Source: Trinickia dinghuensis (GTDB taxonomy: Bacteria; Pseudomonadota; Gammaproteobacteria; Burkholderiales; Burkholderiaceae). From it: 64,000 nt of DNA. The stretch is taken from positions 186,001-250,000 of the forward strand of contig NZ_QRGA01000006.1 of assembly GCF_003367175.1 (NCBI RefSeq), in the 5' to 3' direction. Below the pieces are notes generated by a model. That model ran no database searches and had not been told where the DNA came from. It was given only the letters and a program-made list of their open reading frames with translations. Positions 1-8,803 of this stretch are shown piece after piece (within the stretch, counting starts at the first letter, position 1; every line of letters begins with the position of its first letter). The position numbers and the translations under genes are program-made.

Positions 1-124
1 CATAAGCCCGACGAATCCACTCGCACTTCAACTCGGTAGGCAGAATCGTCTGGATGCTTTGCAAACCGTCGCGCAATCCGACTTCTCGGATGACGGCACG
101 CGATGGGAACGACGTCTTAAGCAT
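1..124 (-). CDS. hydroxymethylglutaryl-CoA lyase-like protein, N-terminal part (cut by window edge)
   Basis: Only the first 41 codons are present, starting with ATG at 124 and reading off the left edge. The visible protein carries REVGLRDGLQSI, the N-terminal signature of the HMGL-like TIM-barrel family, in which the Arg and Asp help bind the substrate and the divalent metal. HMG-CoA lyases of this group cleave HMG-CoA or related acyl-CoAs during leucine or side-chain catabolism. The gene is divergent from the LysR regulator, a common arrangement for a LysR-controlled catabolic gene. The family call is good; the exact substrate cannot be judged from 41 residues. Confidence 0.75.
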   Translation of the reverse strand, partial: MLKTSFPSRAVIREVGLRDGLQSIQTILPTELKCEWIRRAY

Positions 125-215
125 AAGCAATGTCTCCTTTGGGTCCGCCGACGGCTTGCGCGCCGGCTCCATGCTTGCTAACTTTAGACATTCCCTACGA
201 TCCATCAAGCGTTAT

Positions 216-238
216 TTCGGAACCGGAAACATTCCGAA
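216..238. promoter_or_regulatory. inverted repeat between HMGL-like gene and LysR gene
   Basis: TTCGGAA at 216-222 and TTCCGAA at 232-238 form a perfect 7-bp inverted repeat with a 9-bp spacer. It lies in the divergent intergenic region and fits the T-N11-A style of LysR operators. That it is bound by the adjacent regulator is inference. Confidence 0.4.
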
Positions 239-300
239 CGGGAAACCCACATGAAACGTACATGCCTCCGCAAACCCCGCCATTTGGAGCCGGACATTCG

Positions 301-1206
301 ATGCGCGACATCGACCTGAAGACGCTGCGCCTATTCGTCGCCGTTTGCGAGCACCGCAACATGGCGCGCGCCGCGCAGGAGATGCATATCGAGCCGTCGG
401 CGATCAGCAAGCGCATCGCCCAGTTCGAAAGCGATCTCGGCGTGCCCCTGCTCGTCCGGGCGCGCCGAGGCGTACAACCCACGCCGGCCGGCATCGTGCT
501 GCTCGAACATGCCCGCAACGCCCTGTTCACGATGGAGCGCATCGCCACCGACGTTTCCGGCTTCAAGCGCGGACTCGTGGGCAGCGTGTCGGTGTGCGCT
601 TCGGCATCGGCGATCGCCGAGACACTGCTCGACGACATCGCCACGTTCATGCGGCAGCCCGAGCATGAGAACGTGAAAGTCAGCGTCGAGGAATTGATCT
701 CGCTCGAAATCGTACGCCGAGTGAGAGACGGCGAGACTTCGATCGGCGTGTGCTGGGACACCGTGGATCTTCATGGGCTCACGCATCGGCCCTATCGGGA
801 GGATCACCTCGCGCTGGCGGTACATCCGGGGCATCCGCTCGCGCACCTCGCCTCGGTTTCGCTCGAGCAGACGCTGGACTTCGAACACGTGGGCATGCCG
901 CCGTCCACCGCCGTGCATACGATGCTACGGCGCGCCGCGGGGGCGATCGGACGCGGTGTGTCGTACCGCATGATCGTTTCGACCTTCGACGCAACGTTTC
1001 GCGTGGTGGCGGCCAATCTCGGAATCAGCGTCGTACCTGTCGAAGTGGGCCGCACCTACGCGCGGGTCTTCGATATGAAGATCGTGCCGCTAACAGATGA
1101 GTGGGCGACGCGGCGCTTCGCGATTTGTTTCAAGGACTACGAAGGATTGCAGCCGGCAGCGAGGCGGCTCGTCGATCATTTGACGATGCGGGCGCGGCAG
1201 CCGTAG
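301..1206 (+). CDS. LysR-family transcriptional regulator
   Basis: A LysR-type regulator of 301 aa. It has an N-terminal winged helix-turn-helix (about residues 5-65, with AVCEHRNMARAAQEMH followed by SAISKRIAQFE) and a periplasmic-binding-protein-like effector domain from about residue 90 to the end. The ATG at 301 places the HTH at the usual distance from the N-terminus; an in-frame ATG at 262 and an upstream extension to 130 are less likely. It is divergent from the HMGL-like gene at 1-124 and convergent with dotA. The likely role is control of the divergent catabolic gene in response to a small-molecule inducer that cannot be named from sequence. Confidence 0.9.
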   Translation: MRDIDLKTLRLFVAVCEHRNMARAAQEMHIEPSAISKRIAQFESDLGVPLLVRARRGVQPTPAGIVLLEHARNALFTMERIATDVSGFKRGLVGSVSVCASASAIAETLLDDIATFMRQPEHENVKVSVEELISLEIVRRVRDGETSIGVCWDTVDLHGLTHRPYREDHLALAVHPGHPLAHLASVSLEQTLDFEHVGMPPSTAVHTMLRRAAGAIGRGVSYRMIVSTFDATFRVVAANLGISVVPVEVGRTYARVFDMKIVPLTDEWATRRFAICFKDYEGLQPAARRLVDHLTMRARQP

Positions 1207-1250
1207 GCCGCTGCCGCGCATCGCCGTCGCTAGTCGCTGTCTCTCACCCG

Positions 1251-3518
1251 CTATGTCTGCTGCCGCGCGGCAGCCCCGACGCCGGGCGGCTTCTGGCCGC
1301 CCCTCCCCATGCTCTCCAACGAATGCGCATCCCCGCTGCCTTGATTCACATGCGAGTCGAAACCCTGTTTGACGCCTTCGCCGAAACCGGTGCGCGCGGA
1401 CGCCAATTGCCCGCCGATCCATGAGAACAGATTGTCGGGAAGCGTATGCACGAGGCTGAATGCCGAATTGCAGAGTGTCTGGCACATCCCCGTGTAAAGC
1501 ACGATGAATCCGATGAGCGTCACGAGCCCCGACGTCGAACCATACTGTGTGTTTTGCACCGCGATGCCGAACATCGTATTGAGCAAACTGCCGAGCACGA
1601 TGACGCCCGCCCCTGCGAGCAAAAAGCCGAACACCATGACGACAGGGCGCAGCATGACGTTCAACAGGAAGACATAGCCGTGCTGGGTTCGCTGTCCGAG
1701 CCCCTCTCCGTCGCCGTCGAGGTGAGTCATCGCCCATAGGGGGGAAGCCACCATCGCCTCGGCCACGACCATGAACCACGACACTACCCCGCCGAACCAG
1801 ACAATGAACGGCAACATCGGCATATAGACGGACAGCATCACACCGAAGAAAAACAGCGTGACGGCCATCGCCACAATGAGCGGGCCGATCGGACCCGCGG
1901 CACTTCCTTGCCCCGCGGGGGGCGTCGTGACAGCGCTGCCCGTCGATGAACCCGCAGAAGTCTTGGCGTTTGAATTGCCGGTGCTCGGGGCAAGACTACC
2001 CAGATAATTGTTGAGGTACCCCCCCGTACCATGGATGATCCTGTCGCCCACGCTCTTCATCACGATGAGCGGATTGAGCGGCAAGCCGTTGACCGATTGA
2101 GTGGCGCTCGTCATCACATCCTTGATCTGCTCGACGAGATTCGTGCCCGGAAATAATTTCGCGAGGAAATTGATATCCGTCGGCTGCTGCTCGACCATGC
2201 GTTGCGTCACGTTTCCCGAGAACAAGTTGGTCGACGTGTCCATCGTAGACGCGGCGGTCGAAGTCGACTCATCCTGTTCGAGCTGCAACTCGTAGCTCGC
2301 CATCACGCTCTGATAAAGCTGCGGATAGGGCAGATTGGAAGGATCCGTCCCCGGCACGGGCGCCGGAACCGCATCGGCTAAATCCTCGAGCTGCGAACTC
2401 GTCTGCGCGAAGGTTTGATACCAAGATCCCAGCATGATCCAGCCGTCGCGCGCCAACTCCGTCCCGATGTCGCCGGCAACCCCCGTGAGCGAACTCGAAA
2501 CGGTGGTCACCGCGGCTTGCATTTGGGTTTGATACGCCTGCGCCGCCTGGTCGACAGTGGCTTGCGGGTCCTGCGGCTGAGTTTGATCGTTAACCGCTGT
2601 CACATAGGCCTGAGCCGCGCTCGAGAGCGTCGCCTGCATCAAAAAGAGCGCCTGTGCCTGGGCCGCCAAAAGCTGCTGCTGCGCCGAAGCCATATTGGCC
2701 GAATAAGCCGACAAGCCGGACCCGGACGACGTGCCCGACGATGTCTGCGTGTTCGCCAGAATCTCGGCGCCCCCGCACGATAGCCCGTTCTGATTCATCA
2801 GCACGACTTTCGCGCCCGCCGTGTTCGCGCTGAAGGTCTCGCCGGCGTCAGGGGCATCTTGGCTGTCGAGGCTCGTATCGCCCTCCAAATTCGCGACGGC
2901 TTGGTTCGCGGCAGCGGCGCACAGATTCGATACGAACAGACTCTGCGCGATCGCGGTGACCTGCGGTACGACGGGCGTCGCAATCAGCGTCCCGCCGTTC
3001 GTCAATACGGCAACGGCGGACGTCATCGAAAGATTCGCGATGCCGACGCCCATCATCGTCGCCCACAACATGATGACTTGCGCGCCGCAATAGCCGCCGA
3101 ACATCGGCACGAGCCCGGTAAAGCCCAGGCCCATCCGGATGATGAACCAAGGCGACGATTTCTTTTGCCCCAGAAACTCGCCGTCCTGCCCGGTCGCGAT
3201 CATCGCCGAGCCGAAGTGGTACATCGCCCAGAGCACGCCCACGGCCAGAATGCACGAATTCAGAACGAGGAAAACTTGCGAGATCAGCCCGCTTGACGCC
3301 GTACCCGTCGTGGCCGAGCCGCCGGACAGTGGGTTCGAAGCGATTGCCCCGTAAATGAGTTGCAGCGCCGACATCGACTTGTCGGTGCCGTTCGACGCGG
3401 CATTCGTGATCGAGCCGATCGATTGCGTCGACGCCGCTTGGGCGAGGGCCGCACCCGAGAGCGCCCACAGCAAGGCGAACGCGGCAAGGCCGCGCACTCG
3501 TCGAGCGATTGCCGTCAT
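1251..3518 (-). CDS. dotA: type IVB secretion protein DotA/TraY, polytopic inner-membrane protein
   Basis: A DotA/TraY-family protein of 755 aa, close in size to R64 TraY. It has a cleavable Sec signal (MTAIARRVRGLAAFALLWAL, then a small-residue cleavage region), a membrane segment near residue 90, a long Ala/Gln/Ser-rich periplasmic loop, and a cluster of membrane helices in the C-terminal half. DotA is an essential polytopic inner-membrane component of type IVB systems. The ATG at 3518 was chosen because the signal peptide begins there; the open frame continues to 3920 but overlaps the traX-position gene. It is the last gene of the traP-Q-R-T-U-X-Y operon, in the order seen in R64. Confidence 0.88.
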   Translation of the reverse strand: MTAIARRVRGLAAFALLWALSGAALAQAASTQSIGSITNAASNGTDKSMSALQLIYGAIASNPLSGGSATTGTASSGLISQVFLVLNSCILAVGVLWAMYHFGSAMIATGQDGEFLGQKKSSPWFIIRMGLGFTGLVPMFGGYCGAQVIMLWATMMGVGIANLSMTSAVAVLTNGGTLIATPVVPQVTAIAQSLFVSNLCAAAANQAVANLEGDTSLDSQDAPDAGETFSANTAGAKVVLMNQNGLSCGGAEILANTQTSSGTSSGSGLSAYSANMASAQQQLLAAQAQALFLMQATLSSAAQAYVTAVNDQTQPQDPQATVDQAAQAYQTQMQAAVTTVSSSLTGVAGDIGTELARDGWIMLGSWYQTFAQTSSQLEDLADAVPAPVPGTDPSNLPYPQLYQSVMASYELQLEQDESTSTAASTMDTSTNLFSGNVTQRMVEQQPTDINFLAKLFPGTNLVEQIKDVMTSATQSVNGLPLNPLIVMKSVGDRIIHGTGGYLNNYLGSLAPSTGNSNAKTSAGSSTGSAVTTPPAGQGSAAGPIGPLIVAMAVTLFFFGVMLSVYMPMLPFIVWFGGVVSWFMVVAEAMVASPLWAMTHLDGDGEGLGQRTQHGYVFLLNVMLRPVVMVFGFLLAGAGVIVLGSLLNTMFGIAVQNTQYGSTSGLVTLIGFIVLYTGMCQTLCNSAFSLVHTLPDNLFSWIGGQLASARTGFGEGVKQGFDSHVNQGSGDAHSLESMGRGGQKPPGVGAAARQQT

Positions 3519-3552
3519 CTCATTGCTCCGAATGGTTTGGGATCGGCGAACA

Positions 3553-4083
3553 TCAGTTGAACAGACGGGGATTGAGCAAGCGCTTGAGCGCGCCTTTGCT
3601 CGCGAAGAACCGTCCATATCCGCCGAGCGGTTCGTCGGGTGCCGCACGCCCCGCTTCGATCTGCCAGATGCGGTGCTCGTACTTGAGCGCGAACAAGCCG
3701 CAAAGGCCGACGAACAGCAGCCCGAGGAAAGCACCGAAAACGTTGTGCCCGCCGATGCTGCCGACGACGAAACTCGCCGACACGAAAGCAACGGCCATCG
3801 ACACTTGCTTTCTGCGTAGACACGAGCGCTCGATCGCCGCAAGCGGCAAAGCGTCGGGGCGGCGCAGCGCCATCGCCTCGTTGAACGTGCGCGAACGCGG
3901 GTTGACCCGTTGCGCGGCAAGCTCGCGGTGACGATCCGCGATCGTCCGCATCCCGCCTGCCGCGGCGTCTTTCATCGACGCCATCGCTTTGATCACCGGG
4001 TAGCCGGGCACGAGATACAACCCGGCGCGCGCGGCGCGATATTTCGGACGGGGTTTGTCTTCGGGCCGATCGGATTCGCTCAT
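3553..4083 (-). CDS. TraX-position membrane protein of the type IVB system
   Basis: A 176-aa protein with a basic, cytosolic N-terminal half and two adjacent hydrophobic segments (about residues 95-135, SMAVAFVSASFVVGSIGG and VFGAFLGLLFVGLCGLF), so it probably forms a membrane hairpin. Its ATG overlaps the dotO stop codon (ATGA at 4080-4083), indicating translational coupling, and dotA follows. In R64 traX lies in the same place just before traY. The call rests on position and membrane topology rather than a recognised motif. Confidence 0.55.
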   Translation of the reverse strand: MSESDRPEDKPRPKYRAARAGLYLVPGYPVIKAMASMKDAAAGGMRTIADRHRELAAQRVNPRSRTFNEAMALRRPDALPLAAIERSCLRRKQVSMAVAFVSASFVVGSIGGHNVFGAFLGLLFVGLCGLFALKYEHRIWQIEAGRAAPDEPLGGYGRFFASKGALKRLLNPRLFN

Positions 4084-7000
4084 GCCGGCGCCCCCGCCCG
4101 CTCGAGGCCGTACTTCACGACGAGTTCGTGCACGACGGTATCGATGATGTTGTCGTCATCGCGTGCGCCTTGCTCCGCCTGTCGGCTTTCCAAATAATTC
4201 GCCGCGGTCCCGCTCGGAAACTCTTTGGCAAGAATGCGCCGCGCCACGGCGGGCGACGTGCGCCGATACAAGCGCCGCCGCAAGCCGACGTCCTTCGCCG
4301 TCGTTGAGAACGCCCACAGCTCGATCGCACCCGGAGCGTTGTGCAGCACCTGCGTGACGACACCGCTCTTCGTCTGGTGCCACACGAGGAATCTCCCCGC
4401 GCCCCGCACGTCGCGCTGCAGCGCGGTCATCGCCGAATTCGACAAGCCGAACATCCGCTGCGCGTCCGCACGAGAATTCGGACTACCGGCGTTCATGATG
4501 TATGCGGAGAACGCCGACTCGGTGATCGACTCGCCGTCCGTTTCGAAGTCGGCCATGAACTGGCTCGCGAGCGAAACGCGGATGCCGTGCTTGCGGCCTT
4601 CTCGGCGATCGAGCGACAGCAGCCGCCGGAACGATTTCTTACCGGCCGTCCGGTGCACCTCGTCCACGCAGATCGCCTTCATCTCGTCCTTGATGTCCTC
4701 GTAGCGCTGGCGGTGCGCCTCGTGATACATCGCCGGGGCAAGCTCGGCGATGCTTTCGGGCAGATAGTATTGGCGCGCGGCGATCTGGCGGGCGAAGACG
4801 TACATGATTTCGGCGCGCTTCTCCCCGTCCTCGCCGGCGCCGCGCGTGACTTCTTCCAAGTCGAGCGCGACCACGCGCGATTGCTCGTTCAGCTCGAAGC
4901 GCGTATGCGACGCGATGATCGGAAAATCGCGTAAGGCGGACGTGATCACCATCCGCATCGCATCGAGCAGCGTCATGCCGTTGTCGACGCGCGCTTTCGA
5001 ATCCTCCTTCGGCTCGAACACGCTGCGAATCCGCTCGGCGCCGAACGATTCGATGAGGTCGGCCAGCACCGGCACCGCGAACCGCTGCGCAAGCCGCGCC
5101 GCGCGCGCATGGCCCGTTGCGGTCAGGTGATCGGTCACGTCCCACCACGACGTGTATTCGTCGTGCACGTGACCCGTCTTGGCCAGCGCCTCGTCGACGA
5201 ACGCGTCGATGGTCGGCTCATAGCGCTTTTCCGAGCCGCGCGTCGAGTAGCGTTCGTAGACTTCGTCCACGACCATGCCCGCCAGCTCCGAGGAATTCGC
5301 GTACGGCTGCTTCTGTCCAACCGGCGTCGCAAGCGCGGTGAGCAGCGAGATCAGGAACTCGCGATCGAACGCGGTCGGTTTGCGGCAGCCCGGCAACGTA
5401 TCGAAAGGATTGATCGAAAACTCGCCGGTATTGCGCAAGCGCACGTAGATCGCCTCGTGCTTGCGATCATCCGGCAGCGCGTTCTGAATCAATTCGATCA
5501 AGCCGCTCGAACTCACACCGACGTCGATAATCGTGATGAGCGGCAAACGCTTGAGGCCCGGTGAAAGAATCGCGCCGAGATTGAGCGTGTTGAGCCAAAC
5601 CGATTTGCCGGAGCCCATGACGGCCCAGATCAAATCGATCCACGCGGTTTGAAGCGACGAATTCGGCTGAAACGGGTACACCTTGCCGTCGAGCGTCCGC
5701 AGCAGGATCGAGCCGCCCGCGAACCAAGGCGACGCGGCTCGCTGGATCGGCAGCAGGCGCACGAGATCGCTGAGCGGCGGGATCATCCTCGGCGCCACCG
5801 ACTTATCGGTAAAGCCCGGCACCGTGGAGGCAAGACCTTGCACCGGATCGCCGGTATCCGTGCTGACCTGGGATACGCCCCACCCCTGCAATGCCGCCAC
5901 GAGGGCGGATAGTCTGTCCTCGCATATTTTCTTGTCCGGGCCCCACGTCGCCGCGGTCAGCCGCAGCGATACGTTGCACTCCCCGTCGCGCTGCGCTTGC
6001 TCGAGCGCGTCGAACGATCGCTTGATCGCCTTGTTCGTGCTGCCCATGAAGCCGATGATGCTGACTGCCAAATTCTTCAGCTTCGCCGCTTCGAGTCCGC
6101 CCGGTTCGATGGAAAACTTCACGCGCCATGGGATCTCCTTGCCCACGCGATTGAACAGCATCATGAAGTCGTGGATTTCCTGCGGCCCGACTTCCATATA
6201 AGCGGAGCCGTGGTATTCGCCGTTGATATAGACGAAGTCGCCCTCGGTGTGGACCTTGCCCGAACACATCTGCTCGGAGAGCTTCGGCAGATAGAGCCCC
6301 GATACGGAAGCGTTGCGCGTGGCGCGGGGCGTGTAGCGATCCCCCGGCAAGACGGGCTTCCATTTGTGATCGGTTCTTTGCCGGTCGTAGGACTGCCGGA
6401 TCGCGCGCACCGCCTCGTGCGTCGACAAACGCTCGACGTGCAGCTTCGCGTGCACGAAGTCTCGCTCCATGGCATCGACGAACGTCTCGTGTCGGCTCAG
6501 CAGACCCTTCAAGATCGCCGTGACCGACTGCGCCTCGAGCATCGGCTGCACCTTGTGCTCCTTCATGCGCAGCCGATGCGTTTCCATCTCGCGTTTCAGT
6601 TCGTCAGGGGTGAGCGAGGACAGGTGCGTGTACAGGAGCACGTAGCACGACTCGTGCGAACAAAGCGAGGCGACGCGTTCGCATCGGTCGTCGAGCATGT
6701 CCTTCAGATCGAGGCCGATGCGCTCGCACGTATCGTATGACGGCTGCATGAGCGTCTTGACCTTGTGCCGGATCATCTCCGGATCGCGTTCGAACGACAA
6801 TTCGACCGAGTGCCCGGCTTTTTGGAAGTACGAGGTCAGCGCACGCCGGAGGTCGTCGGTAATCTGCTCGAATTCGACCTCGCCCACCACGTCCATCGAG
6901 CCCGTCAATTCGAACACGGTCAGCATCGCGCATTGACGCGTGATCAAAATGTACGGGCGTGCCCCTTTCGGATCGATCGCGGCCATTTGCCTAGCGCGCG

Positions 7001-7130
7001 GATCGTCGAAATCGAGGCCGATCGCCGTCTCGAGTTGGCAATAGGAAGGTAAATCCGCTCCCAAAGCGTGGCTCGAGATCCAGGCAATCAACGCCTCGAC
7101 ATTCTCGAGAAGCGCATTTATTACGCTCAT
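4080..7130 (-). CDS. dotO: type IVB secretion ATPase DotO/IcmB (TraU), VirB4-like
   Basis: A 1016-aa cytoplasmic AAA+ ATPase of the DotO/IcmB/TraU family, the VirB4-like energiser of type IVB systems. The Walker A motif MGSGKS lies near residue 505 after a long N-terminal half. An acidic strand-end stretch in the C-terminal half (AICVDEVHRTAG) is a good Walker B candidate. Length matches the family (about 1000 aa). It is coupled by an ATGA overlap to the downstream traX-position gene and lies downstream of the traT-position gene. Its expected location is the cytoplasmic base of the secretion channel, working with the second ATPase DotB (28012). Confidence 0.92.
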   Translation of the reverse strand: MSVINALLENVEALIAWISSHALGADLPSYCQLETAIGLDFDDPRARQMAAIDPKGARPYILITRQCAMLTVFELTGSMDVVGEVEFEQITDDLRRALTSYFQKAGHSVELSFERDPEMIRHKVKTLMQPSYDTCERIGLDLKDMLDDRCERVASLCSHESCYVLLYTHLSSLTPDELKREMETHRLRMKEHKVQPMLEAQSVTAILKGLLSRHETFVDAMERDFVHAKLHVERLSTHEAVRAIRQSYDRQRTDHKWKPVLPGDRYTPRATRNASVSGLYLPKLSEQMCSGKVHTEGDFVYINGEYHGSAYMEVGPQEIHDFMMLFNRVGKEIPWRVKFSIEPGGLEAAKLKNLAVSIIGFMGSTNKAIKRSFDALEQAQRDGECNVSLRLTAATWGPDKKICEDRLSALVAALQGWGVSQVSTDTGDPVQGLASTVPGFTDKSVAPRMIPPLSDLVRLLPIQRAASPWFAGGSILLRTLDGKVYPFQPNSSLQTAWIDLIWAVMGSGKSVWLNTLNLGAILSPGLKRLPLITIIDVGVSSSGLIELIQNALPDDRKHEAIYVRLRNTGEFSINPFDTLPGCRKPTAFDREFLISLLTALATPVGQKQPYANSSELAGMVVDEVYERYSTRGSEKRYEPTIDAFVDEALAKTGHVHDEYTSWWDVTDHLTATGHARAARLAQRFAVPVLADLIESFGAERIRSVFEPKEDSKARVDNGMTLLDAMRMVITSALRDFPIIASHTRFELNEQSRVVALDLEEVTRGAGEDGEKRAEIMYVFARQIAARQYYLPESIAELAPAMYHEAHRQRYEDIKDEMKAICVDEVHRTAGKKSFRRLLSLDRREGRKHGIRVSLASQFMADFETDGESITESAFSAYIMNAGSPNSRADAQRMFGLSNSAMTALQRDVRGAGRFLVWHQTKSGVVTQVLHNAPGAIELWAFSTTAKDVGLRRRLYRRTSPAVARRILAKEFPSGTAANYLESRQAEQGARDDDNIIDTVVHELVVKYGLERAGAPA

Positions 7131-7176
7131 GAAGCTATTCTCCCGCGGACGGTATCGGAAGGATCCGATCCATGCG

Positions 7177-7647
7177 CTAACGCGCCGTGCGCGCCGTCAT
7201 GCGCGCGTAGATGTCTTTCCACGTATCGAGGGGCAGCGATCGGTAAGCCGCCTCGATCCACTGCTTGACCGCTCCGCCGAAACGGGCCGGCCGGTAAAGC
7301 AGCACCAATGCCGCCGTCGCGGCGGCTGCGCGATCCGCCGCTTCGGCCGCTTCTGCCAACGCGCGGGTGAAATCGCTCGGATTGGCGCTGCCCCACGCGC
7401 CCGCGACGATTTCGCCGCGGCTCGCGAGATGCTGCAGCAAAGCGTTCGCCTCGGCCCGTTGCGCGTCGCTGCCGGCCTCGAGCACAACCGCGATCGCGCG
7501 CTGCAAATGATTGACCTCGGCTTGCGGCAAGCCCGCGATCTCGATCAGCACGCCATGCTTGGCCCGCCCCACTTCGTCGAGATGCCGGGCACCCGAGGAT
7601 AGGGGGACGCCCAGCATGCCGAACCCGTCGTCGTCGACCTGAGTCAT
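7177..7647 (-). CDS. TraT-position protein of the type IVB operon, unknown function
   Basis: A 156-aa soluble, Ala-rich, mostly helical protein without signal peptide or membrane segment. No catalytic motif was seen. It sits between the traR-like and dotO genes, where R64 carries traT, in the same direction and with short spacing, so a cytoplasmic accessory role next to the DotO ATPase is plausible. The name is positional only; sequence similarity to TraT was not established. Confidence 0.5.
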   Translation of the reverse strand: MTQVDDDGFGMLGVPLSSGARHLDEVGRAKHGVLIEIAGLPQAEVNHLQRAIAVVLEAGSDAQRAEANALLQHLASRGEIVAGAWGSANPSDFTRALAEAAEAADRAAAATAALVLLYRPARFGGAVKQWIEAAYRSLPLDTWKDIYARMTARTAR

Positions 7648-7678
7648 AGTCCGCTCGCTCGCCGAGGCCGGCCGATCG

Positions 7679-8254
7679 TCAATGCGCGGCCGCCGGCAGC
7701 GCGTTGAGGTTGCTCGAGCTCGCGCCCATCGAGCCGGCGGCCGAATTCATGATGTAGCCCACCATGCCGAGCGCCGGGCCGCCCAAGCCGTAACCGAAGA
7801 TCGAGCCCGTCGTGACTTGTTGATCGCCCTTCGACTTCTTGATGCCGTTGTTCACGCCGATGCCCGTGCTGACGATGCCGCCGCCGTAGAACGCATAGAT
7901 GATCATGTTGTAGACCGACGCCATGTCGTTCTTCAGGCTCGTCGCCATGCCGCCGAGCGTGCTGCCGCTCGACTGCGCGTGGGCCAGGCCGGAGAACACG
8001 AGGCTCGTCACGATGAACAGCATCAGGCCCGTCAACGCGAGCTGCTTGTTCGACAGCCGCGTTGCACTCGGCAGCGAGGCGTGCCACAGCGCCGTGGCGA
8101 CGAACAGAACGGCGGCCACCGCAAGCGGCATGTCCGTCATCATCAGACGGCCGATGCCCGCGAGCATCATGGCCCCCACAATGAACGTGCGCGCGTGCTC
8201 GGTCGCATACAGATGCAGGCGAGCGAACGGGTGGATGAGAATTGCTTGTGGCAT
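7679..8254 (-). CDS. TraR-like (IcmD/DotP-type) small membrane protein
   Basis: A 191-aa protein with hydrophobic segments near residues 22-55 and 72-92, ending in a signal-like cleavage region (SGLAHAQSS), and a C-terminal hydrophobic Gly-rich segment (FGYGLGGPALGMVGYIM). Small Gly-rich multi-spanning proteins of this kind, TraQ and TraR in R64 and IcmC/IcmD in Legionella, sit between the DotF and DotO genes, exactly as here. They are inner-membrane components of unclear biochemical role. Assignment to TraR/IcmD rather than TraQ/IcmC is by gene order. Confidence 0.65.
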   Translation of the reverse strand: MPQAILIHPFARLHLYATEHARTFIVGAMMLAGIGRLMMTDMPLAVAAVLFVATALWHASLPSATRLSNKQLALTGLMLFIVTSLVFSGLAHAQSSGSTLGGMATSLKNDMASVYNMIIYAFYGGGIVSTGIGVNNGIKKSKGDQQVTTGSIFGYGLGGPALGMVGYIMNSAAGSMGASSSNLNALPAAAH

Positions 8255-8269
8255 GAGGTGGTTGCTCCG

Positions 8270-8803
8270 TTAGTTGAATGAACTGATGCCGAGTGTTCCC
8301 TGGAACGCCGCGAGTGTTTCGTTGATGTTGACGAGCGCCGCGCCGCCCAGGATGTGGATAAAGCCCTTCCAGGCGTAGTCTTCATACCCGCCGCCTACAC
8401 CGCCGCTCGATGCCTTGCGCAGCATCGTCCAGCCCTTGAGCGCGTACCACCAGCCGAAGGTCGAGACAATCGTGAGAATGGCCGCGATCACGGGCGCGAA
8501 TTGGCCTGCTGAGGAAAGGTTCACATACGCGATGAAGTCGCCGTAGGACGTATCGGTCTGGCCCATCGAGCCGAGCGTGCTGTCCATCGTGCTCGCGAAA
8601 TTGACGATCAGCGCACCGATGAAAAACGACGCGAAGATGCTTTGCCCGCTGACGTCGATGCCGGGCGAGGCCGACTTGCGAATCGCCTGACGCAGCGAAT
8701 TGCCGCAATAGAGAATCCCGATGCCGATCGCCAGCATCTGCGCCAGATCGCGGAACGCAAGAATGTCGTAGGAAATGCTCGTGACGATCGTGGTCAAGTC
8801 CAT
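8270..8803 (-). CDS. TraQ-like (IcmC/DotE-type) inner-membrane protein
   Basis: A 177-aa protein with about four hydrophobic segments (near residues 17-35, 55-70, 100-125 and 145-165). The C-terminal stretch KGFIHILGGAALVNI resembles the conserved end of IcmC/DotE-family proteins. It starts at 8803, overlapping the stop codon of the upstream DotF/TraP-like gene by one base, and is followed 15 bases later by the TraR-like gene, as in R64. Likely an integral inner-membrane subunit of the secretion machine; its mechanistic role is not known. Confidence 0.65.
   Translation of the reverse strand: MDLTTIVTSISYDILAFRDLAQMLAIGIGILYCGNSLRQAIRKSASPGIDVSGQSIFASFFIGALIVNFASTMDSTLGSMGQTDTSYGDFIAYVNLSSAGQFAPVIAAILTIVSTFGWWYALKGWTMLRKASSGGVGGGYEDYAWKGFIHILGGAALVNINETLAAFQGTLGISSFN

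Noticed and set aside
130-300. N-terminal extension of the LysR regulator in the same open frame
   Set aside because: The extension covers the divergent promoter region and inverted repeat and lacks LysR-like sequence; the family N-terminus fits the ATG at 301.
3519-3920. Longer N-terminus for DotA
   Set aside because: It overlaps the traX-position gene and pushes a clear Sec signal into the interior; the ATG at 3518 is preferred.
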